In this document: positions 56,851-64,000 of the stretch, one piece after another
How positions within the stretch are numbered: position 1 is the stretch's first letter
Layout of the letters: every line of letters begins with the position of its first letter
Origin: Oreohelix idahoensis
Taxonomy: Eukaryota; Mollusca; Gastropoda; Stylommatophora; Oreohelicidae
DNA: 64,000 nucleotides
Direction: 5' to 3'
Assembly (NCBI GenBank): GCA_024509875.1
Contig: JAMPIV010018965.1
Location: forward strand, 18,547-82,546
Notes under the pieces: model-generated
What the model was told of the DNA's origin: nothing
Database searches by the model: none
What the model saw: only the letters and a program-made list of their open reading frames with translations
Made by a program: the position numbers and the translations under genes

Positions 56851-58065
56851 ACTACCAAAACAGACCCTATTTGCATCGTCACTCTAATACCAACTGTTCA
56901 CTGTAAAGGTCACTAAAAATAGGAAAAGCCGCAAGAAATAAAAATCCATACCTTTGACAGAAAGATGCTACACAAAACACACTGCAGAATTGTAAAGGCC
57001 CCTGATAAATTATAGAAAAGCCAAACTGAAAGAAAACTACACAGACTATCAAACAAATAAGAAGTGAAAAAAATATAATAATATTCAGAGCTAAATAAAA
57101 GAGTTGGCAGGAACAATTTGTCAAAAATTAAATCATAGGTCTCAAATCAACTACAGTTTGGAGAAAAAACTATAAAGCATTCTAATGGAGGGAAACAAAG
57201 CATGAAATTTATTATTATTCACATAATAAATACCAGAGAGACTGAAACTGATAGAGAAAGAAAAAGCTACGTACATACTGTTCTAATCGAATAAATATTC
57301 ATCAGGCTAGGTTCAGTAGACAGTCTCTAATAAGGCAGAGATAAATAAGCATAAAAAATTCTGCTAAAAAACATTTAAAAGGACGAAAAATTACGGACTG
57401 CAAAAAGACGCTAAATTATTGCTACAAATGAAGTTATTACAGTAATTAAACAGAAAGACCATTAGCAGGAAAAACTAACAACACACTCTTAACAAGACAT
57501 CTGAACATCTATGGAAAATCCTCGATCAACGATACCAAACACCACTCCAATAGATGATGGCGGTCTCGCTAGAACCAGCAAAATATAGCTCACACGGGGA
57601 AAAAGCCCCAATTTTCACGGAAGAGAGATAGCAGAAGATCATCCCCATACTAAAATGCCAATAAAGGGATAACACATCATACACCCATACAAATTCGCTA
57701 AAATACGTTAATCCCGTCTAAGAAAAATGTTAGAAATAATAGTTAATATAACATAAAAAACATTTCACTTAGAAAAGCACATTTGTGCAGTTCCCAACAC
57801 AAGGACAGCCTTAAATACCATCATAGTAACAATCAAGAGTAAAACTGTCTGCACCTGATTTAACATGATGTTAAAAACAGGCTTTCGAAAAGGAATGGAA
57901 ATGGACCCCAGTCCAGCAATATTATCTTGATGTAGCAAAGCTGATATGATGAGAGATACCCCAGTGTTGGAGGCGAGGGTTGCACTATATCAAGATCCAT
58001 GGACCTAGTAAAGGTAAGAGTATGTGTAGTTAACATATTTAATTATCAAGAAAACTGTCCACATG
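56815..58065 (+). pseudogene. LINE RT relic, mirror copy (diverged)
   Basis: Partner of 14075-15195. The same blocks are recognisable at DNA level ('ccccatactaaaatgcc' near 57645; 'gatgtagcaa' near 57931). It carries many more indels than the inner parts of the arm; for instance the palm block near 57930 is badly damaged. Confidence 0.65.
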
Positions 58066-59005
58066 GTATTGATATGAAATTAATATGAACAATATAAAAA
58101 AAAGGTGTGTTATCAGGCACTCGCAGGAAATAAAGAATAGTAACAACCAGACCAACAGACAAAAACAACAACATGAGTGGCTTACCCAGGGATTTGACAA
58201 CACTGGACCTCGCGTGCGACGAAACCCCGCTGCTCATGCACACTGCGAACGCGATCACTATCGATCCGCTTCTTCCATCTACGCAATCATCAAAAAATGA
58301 TCACTATTATCAATGGCTAGGTTCAATAGTGCACTAACCACAATACACGGAACACCAGAAGTCCATCCATGGTACAGTTCACTCCTATTAATGACGCAAA
58401 TCACTTCTGGAGTGTTGTACTTTCTATCAAGACAGTTATAGGCCGAATCCAACAAAGAGACCCTTAGGGACCTTAATACTGTTCCAGTAAATTGATTGTA
58501 GACATAGAACAGTGAGAACAGATATGAGGCAGATTTGGTATGTACAAAAATTTATTACAAATAAAGAGGGAAACCTGAGGGCCTGTAAAACTGTGTATAT
58601 TAATAGTCGTGAAATTAATATGAAACAAATATAAAGGTATGTTACCAGGCACTCGCAGGAAATAAAGAAGTAGAACACCAGACAACAGAAAAACAACAGA
58701 CATGAGTGGCTTACCCAGGATTGGAACACTGGACCTTCCGTGCGACAACCCCGCCTAGCCATGCAAGCGAATCACACTATCCGCTCTGCCATCTACGCAT
58801 CATCAAAAATGATGTTTCAATGGCAGGTCAATAGTGCGAACCACAATACACGACACCAGAAGTCCTCCATGGGCAGTTCAGCCTATTAATGACGCAATCA
58901 CTTCTGTTGTATTTCTATCAAGCAGTATAGGCCGAATCCAACAAGACCCTTAGGACCTTAATACTGTGTCCAGTAAATGATAGTAGACTAGAACAGTGAG
59001 AACAG
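58066..59005 (-). repeat. 480-bp array, inner segment
   Basis: About two units in minus orientation. The first (58070-58640) is indel-rich, the second clean. It ends at 'gaacaggatagtgggattcg', the mirror image, with one base changed, of the inversion junction at 13417-13427. Confidence 0.87.
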
Positions 59006-59234
59006 GATAGTGGGATTCGCTTGCATGGCTAGGCGGGGTTGTCGCACGGAAGGTCCAGTGTTCAAATCCTGGGTAAGCCACTCATGTCTGTTGTTTTTCT
59101 GTTGTCTGGTGTTCTACTTCTTTATTTCCTGCGAGTGCCTGATAAAATACCTTTATATTTGTTTCATATTAATTTACTGTTTACAGGCCTCAGGTTTCCC
59201 TCCCTTATTTGTAATAAATGTTTGTACCCTAAAA
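59006..59234 (+). repeat. 480-bp array, half unit in plus orientation
   Basis: Begins inside the tRNA-like head just after the A box and reads through the B box into the AT-rich body, stopping at 'aataaatgtttgtac'. Clean sequence. Confidence 0.87.
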
Positions 59235-59565
59235 TACCAAATGTGGTTCCTCCTGTTCTGTGTCTACTATCTATTTACTGTGAATTTGGGGCCAGGTCCC
59301 TGGGTGTTTACAGGTCACTCCGAGTGTTTCCTATTACTGGTTGTTGTGGTGTGGGTTTGTTAGTGATTTGCGAATCCATTGGGTGGGTGTGTATGGGAGG
59401 AGTCCTAGGTGGGGTGGGATTGAGTGTGGTTCGCACATTTTGGTGTGTATTAAGGGTGAATGCAGGTACTTGATGTAGCTAGAAGTCCAAACAAAGACCC
59501 TTAGGGTGGGTTTGATTGGTGTGCATGTAATAAAGGGGGGTGTGGCATCGGGTGTGCAGTGTTCG
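59235..59565. other. Garbled G/T-rich insert within the array
   Basis: About 330 bp rich in 'ggtgtg/gggtgg' words with only isolated array fragments ('caaagacccttaggg'). It resembles no other part of the array and shares its composition with 38440-38810. Confidence 0.55.
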
Positions 59566-60299
59566 CCATGCAAGCGAATCACACTATCCGCTCTGCCATC
59601 TACGCATCATCATAAAATGATGTTTCAATGGCAGGTCAATAGTGCGAACCACAATACACGACACCAGAAGTCCTCCATGGGCAGTTCAGCCTATTAATGA
59701 CGCAATCACTTCTGTTGTATTTCTATCAAGCAGTATAGGCCGAATCCAACAAGACCCTTAGGACCTTAATACTGTGTCCAGTAATGATAGTAGACTAGAA
59801 CAGTGAGAACAGGATAGTGGGTAGGTTTGGTATTGTACAAACATTTATTACAAATAAGGGAGGGAAACCTGAGGCCTGTAAGTAAACAGTAAATTAATAT
59901 GAAACAAATATATAGGTATGTTATCAGGCACTCGCAGGAAATAAAGAAGTAGAACACCAGACAACAGAAAAAACAACAGACATGAGTGGCTTACCCAGGA
60001 TTTGAACACTGGACCTTCCGTGGGACAACCCCGCCTAGCCATGCAAGCGAATCACACTATCCGCTCTGCCATCTACGCATCATCAAAAAATGATGTTTCA
60101 ATGGCAGGTCAATAGTGCGAACCACAATACACGACACCAGAANTCCACCATGGGCAGTTCAGCCTATTAATGACGCAATCGCTTCGGTTGTATTTCTATG
60201 AAGCAGTATAGGCCGAAGCCAACAAGGCCCTTAGGACCTTAATACTGGGTCCAGGAAATGATAGTAGACTAGAACAGTGAGAACAGGATAGTGGGTAGG
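59566..60299 (-). repeat. 480-bp array, minus-oriented segment
   Basis: One and a half clean units in minus orientation, containing the window's only ambiguous base (N at 60143). Ends at 'gatagtgggtaggg'. Confidence 0.85.
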
Positions 60300-60449
60300 G
60301 TCATTTTTTGATGATGCATTTATACAAATAAGGCGGATAGTGTGATACTGAGGCCATGAAACTAGGCGGGGGTTAATATGCACCGGAAGGTCCAAATGTT
60401 ATAAAGGTAGTTAGGTGATTCGCTGACATGGCTAAGCGGGGTTTTCGCA
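60300..60449. other. Scrambled array junction
   Basis: Short pieces of the tRNA-like head appear out of order and with indels ('aaactaggcgggggttaa', 'ggctaagcggggttttcgc') between opposite-oriented array segments. Confidence 0.55.
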
Positions 60450-63400
60450 CTCAAAATCATGTCTGTTGTTTTTCTGTTGTCTGGTGTTCTACTTCTTTAT
60501 TTCCTGCGAGTGCCTGATAACATACCTTTATATTTGTTTCATATTAATTTCATATTAATTTACTGTTTACAGGCCTCAGGTTTCCCTCCCTTATTTGTAA
60601 TAAATGTTTGTACAATACCAAACCTACCCACTATCCTGTTCTCACTGTTCTAGTCTACTATCATTTACTGGACACAGTATTAAGGTCCTAAGGGTCTTGT
60701 TGGATTCGGCCTATACTGCTTGATAGAAATACAACAGAAGTGATTGCGTCATTAATAGGCTGAACTGCCCATGGAGGACTTCTGGTGTCGTGTATTGTGG
60801 TTCGCACTATTGACCTGCCATTGAAACATCATTTTTTTGATGATGCGTAGATGGCAGAGCGGATAGTGTGATTCGCTTGCATGGCTAGGCGGGGTTGTCG
60901 CACGGAAGGTCCAGTGTTCAAATCCTGGGTAAGCCACTCATGTCTGTTGTTTTTCTGTTGTCTGGTGTTCTACTTCTTTATTTCCTGCGAGTGCCTGATT
61001 ACATACCTTTCTATTTGTTTCATATTAATTTCATATTAATTTACTGTTTACAGGCCTCAGGTTTCCCTCCCTTATTTGTAATAAATGTTTGTACAATACC
61101 AAACCTACCCACTATCCTGTTCTCACTGTTCTAGTCTACTATCATTTACTGGACACAGTATTAAGGTCCTAAGGGTCTTGTTGGATTCGGCCTATACTGC
61201 TTGATAGAAATACAACAGAAGTGATTGCGTCATTAATAGGCTGAACTGCCCATGGAGGACTTCTGGTGTCGTGTATTGTGGTTCGCACTATTGACCTGCC
61301 ATTGAAAAAATCATTTTTTTGAATGATGCGTAGATGGTCATAGCGGATAGTGTGATTTCGCAACTTGCTTGGCGATAGGCTGGGGTTGTCGCACGGAAGG
61401 TCCAGTTGTTCAATTCCTGGGTAATGGCCACTCACATGTATCTGTTGTATTTTTCAAGTTGTTGAGGCCGATCTACTTCTTTTATTTCCTGCGAGGGCCT
61501 CGATATCCATACCTTTTATATTTGTGTTCATATTAATTTCAATATTAAGTTACTGATTACAGCCTCAGGTTTCCTCCCGTGATATTTGTAATAATGGATG
61601 TTGTACAATACAAAACCTACCCACATCCTGTCCTCACTTTCTAGTCGTACTATCATTTACTGGTCACTAGTATTAAGGTCCTAAGGGTCTTTGTTGGAGT
61701 CGGCCTATAACTGCTTGATTGAAATTCAACAGAAGGTGATTGCGACAATTAATGCTGATACTAGCCCATGGAGGACTTCTGGTGTTCTGTTATATTGTGG
61801 ATCGGCACTATTGGACATGCCATTGAAACATCATGGTTGTTGATGATGCGTAATGGGCAGACAAAGCGGATAGTGTGATTCGCTTGCAGGTCGGCGGGGT
61901 TGTCGCACGGAAGGTCCAGTGTTCAAAATCTGGTAAGCCACTCATCGTCTGTTGTTTTTCCTGCCTTGTCATGTGTTCTACTTCTTGACACCGATTTCCT
62001 GCAGGATTGCCTGATAACATACCTTTTATATGTGTTTTCATATTAATTTCATATTAATTTACTGTTTACAGGCCTCAGGTTTCCCTCCCTTATTTGTAAT
62101 AAATGTTTGTACAATACCAAACCTACCCACTATCCTGTTCTCACTGTTCTAGTCTCCTATCATTTACTGGACACAGTATTAAGGTCCTAAGTGTCTTGTT
62201 GGATTCGGCCTATACTGCTTGATAGAAATACAACAGAAGTGATTGCGTCATTAATAGGCTGAACTGCCCATGGAGGACTTCTGGTGTCGTGTATTGTGGT
62301 TCGCACTATTGACCTGCCATTGAAACATCAGTTTTTGATGATGCGTAGATGGCAGAGCGGATAGTGTGATTCGCTTGCATGGCTAGGCGGGGTTGTCGCA
62401 CAGGAAGGTACAGAGTGTTCAAATCCTGGGTAAGCCACTCATGTCGTTGTTTTTCTGTTGTCTGGTGTTCTACTTCTTTATTTCCTGCGAGTGCCTGATA
62501 ACATACCTTTATATTTGTTTCATATTAATTTACTGTTTACAGGCCGCAGGTTTCCCACCCTTATTTGTAATAAATGTTTGTACAATACCAAACCTACCCA
62601 CTATCCTGTTCTCACTGTTCTAGTCTACTATCATTTACTGGACACAGTATTAAGGTCCTAAGGGTCTTGTTGGATTCGGCCTATACTGCTTGATAGAAAT
62701 ACAACAGAAGTGATTGCGTCATTAATAGGCTGAACGGCCCATGGAGGACTTCTGGTGTCGTGTATTGTGGTTCGCACTATTGACCTGCCATTGAAACATC
62801 ATTTTTTGATGATGCGTAGATGGCAGAGCGGATAGTGTGATTCGCTTGCATGGCTAGGCGGGGTTGTCGCACGGAAGGTCCAGTGTTCAAATCCTGGGTA
62901 AGCCACTCATGTCTGTTGTTTTTCTGTTGTCTGGTGTTCTACTTCTTTATTTCCTGCGAGTGCCTGATAAAATACCTTTATATTTTGTTTTTCATATTAA
63001 TTTCATATCTTTTTTTACTGTTTACAGGCCTCAGGTTTCCCTCCCTTATTTGTAATAAATGTTTGTACAATACCAAACCTACCCACTATCCTGTTCTCAC
63101 TGTTCTAGTCTACTATCATTTACTGGACACAGTATTCAGGTCCTAAGGGTCTTGTTGGATTCGGCCTATACTGCTTGATAGAAATACAACAGAAGTGATT
63201 GCGTCATTAATAGGCTGAACTGCCCATGGAGGACTTCTGGTGTCGTGTATTGTGGTTCGCACTATTGACCTGCCATTGAAACATCATTTTTTTGATGATG
63301 CGTAGATGGCAGAGCGGATAGTGTGATTCGCTTGCATGGCTAGGCGGGGTTGTCGCACGGAAGGTCCAGTGTTCAAATCCTGGGTAAGCCACTCATGTCT

Positions 63401-64000
63401 GTTGTTTTTCTGTTGTCTGGTGTTCTACTTCTTTATTTCCTGCGAGTGCCTGATAACATACCTTTATATTTGTTTCATATTAATTTCATATTAATTTACT
63501 GTTTACAGGCCTCAGGTTTCCCTCCCTTATTTGTAATAAATGTTTGTACAATACCAAACCTACCCACTATCCTGTTCTCACTGTTCTAGTCTACTATCAT
63601 TTACTGGACACAGTATTAAGGTCCTAAGGGTCTTGTTGGATTCGGCCTATACTACTTGATAGAAATACAACAGAAGTGATTGCGTCATTAATAGGCTGAA
63701 CTGCCCATGGAGGACTTCTGGTGTCGTGTATTGTGGTTCGCACTATTGACCTGCCATTGAACAATCATTTTTATGATGCGTAGATGGCAGAGCGGATAGT
63801 GTGATTCGCTTGCATGGCTAGGCGGGGTTGTCGCACGGAAGGTCCAGTGTTCAAATCCTGGGTAAGCCACTCATGTCTGTTGTTTTTCTGTTGTCTGGTG
63901 TTCTACTTCTTTATTTCCTGCGAGTGCCTGATAACATACCTTTATATTTGTTTCATATTAATCTCATATTAATTTACTGTTTACAGGCCTCAGGTTTCCC
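60450..64000 (+). repeat. 480-bp array, plus-oriented, runs off the window
   Basis: Seven to eight units in plus orientation, mirroring the long minus-oriented array of the left arm. Units at about 61310-62040 are indel-rich; the others are nearly identical to the left-arm consensus. The array is still in progress at base 64000. Confidence 0.9.

Larger units (their letters stand above)
36010..64000 (-). repeat. Right arm of giant inverted repeat (continues past window)
   Basis: Reverse-complement copy of the left arm with the same order of elements. Length differences are small and local (about +340 bp between 38000 and 39500, minus about 30 bp near 42750, plus at least one 480-bp unit in the array). 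The arm is still in matching array sequence at base 64000, so its outer end is not seen. Confidence 0.93.

Noticed and set aside
3214..63870. Dozens of 60-120 codon open frames starting MSHGRSSVQ or MARRGC, repeated every ~480 bp
   Set aside because: They are the translation of the satellite unit, overlap its tRNA-like B box, and change frame with every 1-base indel. Regular recurrence reflects the repeat, not a gene family.
1..64000. Bacterial defence, phage, plasmid or secretion systems
   Set aside because: No operons, ribosome-binding sites or bacterial protein families. All recognisable coding sequence belongs to eukaryotic transposons or a zinc finger.

Overview
The window is metazoan DNA made almost entirely of transposable elements and tandem repeats. 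No intact host gene is visible. A C2H2 zinc-finger relic (33408-33578), long TA/CA microsatellites, CR1/Jockey/RTE-like LINE debris, a Gypsy LTR element and a DD34D mariner point to an invertebrate. The zinc-finger wording (CDI.G.SF, HKRIHTGEK) recalls cephalopod zinc fingers, so a mollusc, perhaps a cephalopod, is my guess rather than a demonstration.

The dominant structure is a giant inverted repeat. Nearly everything from about 8.4 kb to 35.64 kb reappears in reverse order and on the opposite strand from about 36.0 kb to the right edge. Paired landmarks sum to about 71640 near the centre and about 71940 over most of the arms. The centre (about 35822) lies in a non-palindromic, C-rich, homopolymer-laden core (35655-36010). 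Both arms share the same nested insertions, the same inactivating mutations and the same private variants of minisatellite copies, so they are copies of one template. Noise rises towards the core, and there are error-like segments and one N, so a long-read fold-back or assembly artefact must be weighed against a real palindrome.

Layout, left to right. 1-2134: microsatellites and a dead LINE reverse transcriptase. 2135-3464: a frameshifted mariner with both terminal inverted repeats (TIRs) and TA target sites. 3585-14075: about 22 tandem copies of a ~480-bp unit carrying tRNA-like A and B boxes (SINE-like), all in one orientation except the last, inverted through an 8-bp microhomology. 14075-19195: LINE relics (a minus-strand RT; a plus-strand ORF1 and endonuclease) around a copy of an unclassified ~1.2-kb repeat called family D here. 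19195-25938: a 42-bp minisatellite interrupted by a 5'-truncated LINE, which is itself interrupted by a MITE-like insert and by a 3277-bp Gypsy element that lacks reverse transcriptase. 26203-26452: a 41-bp minisatellite. 28000-33445: two more family D copies, LINE endonuclease pieces, and a second Gypsy fragment with a LINE RNase H piece inserted in it. 33408-35640: zinc-finger and RT relics, a 27-bp minisatellite and an unidentified 99-codon ORF. 36010-58065 mirrors all this, and 58066-64000 is the 480-bp array again, with several orientation flips.

The parts do not form a pathway. The window records successive insertion, decay, local tandem amplification and finally inverted duplication. 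I found no bacterial-type system, CRISPR array, RNA gene or intact autonomous transposon. The observations most worth pursuing are the palindrome, the SINE-like 480-bp satellite with its mirrored inversion junction, family D, and the 99-codon ORF.
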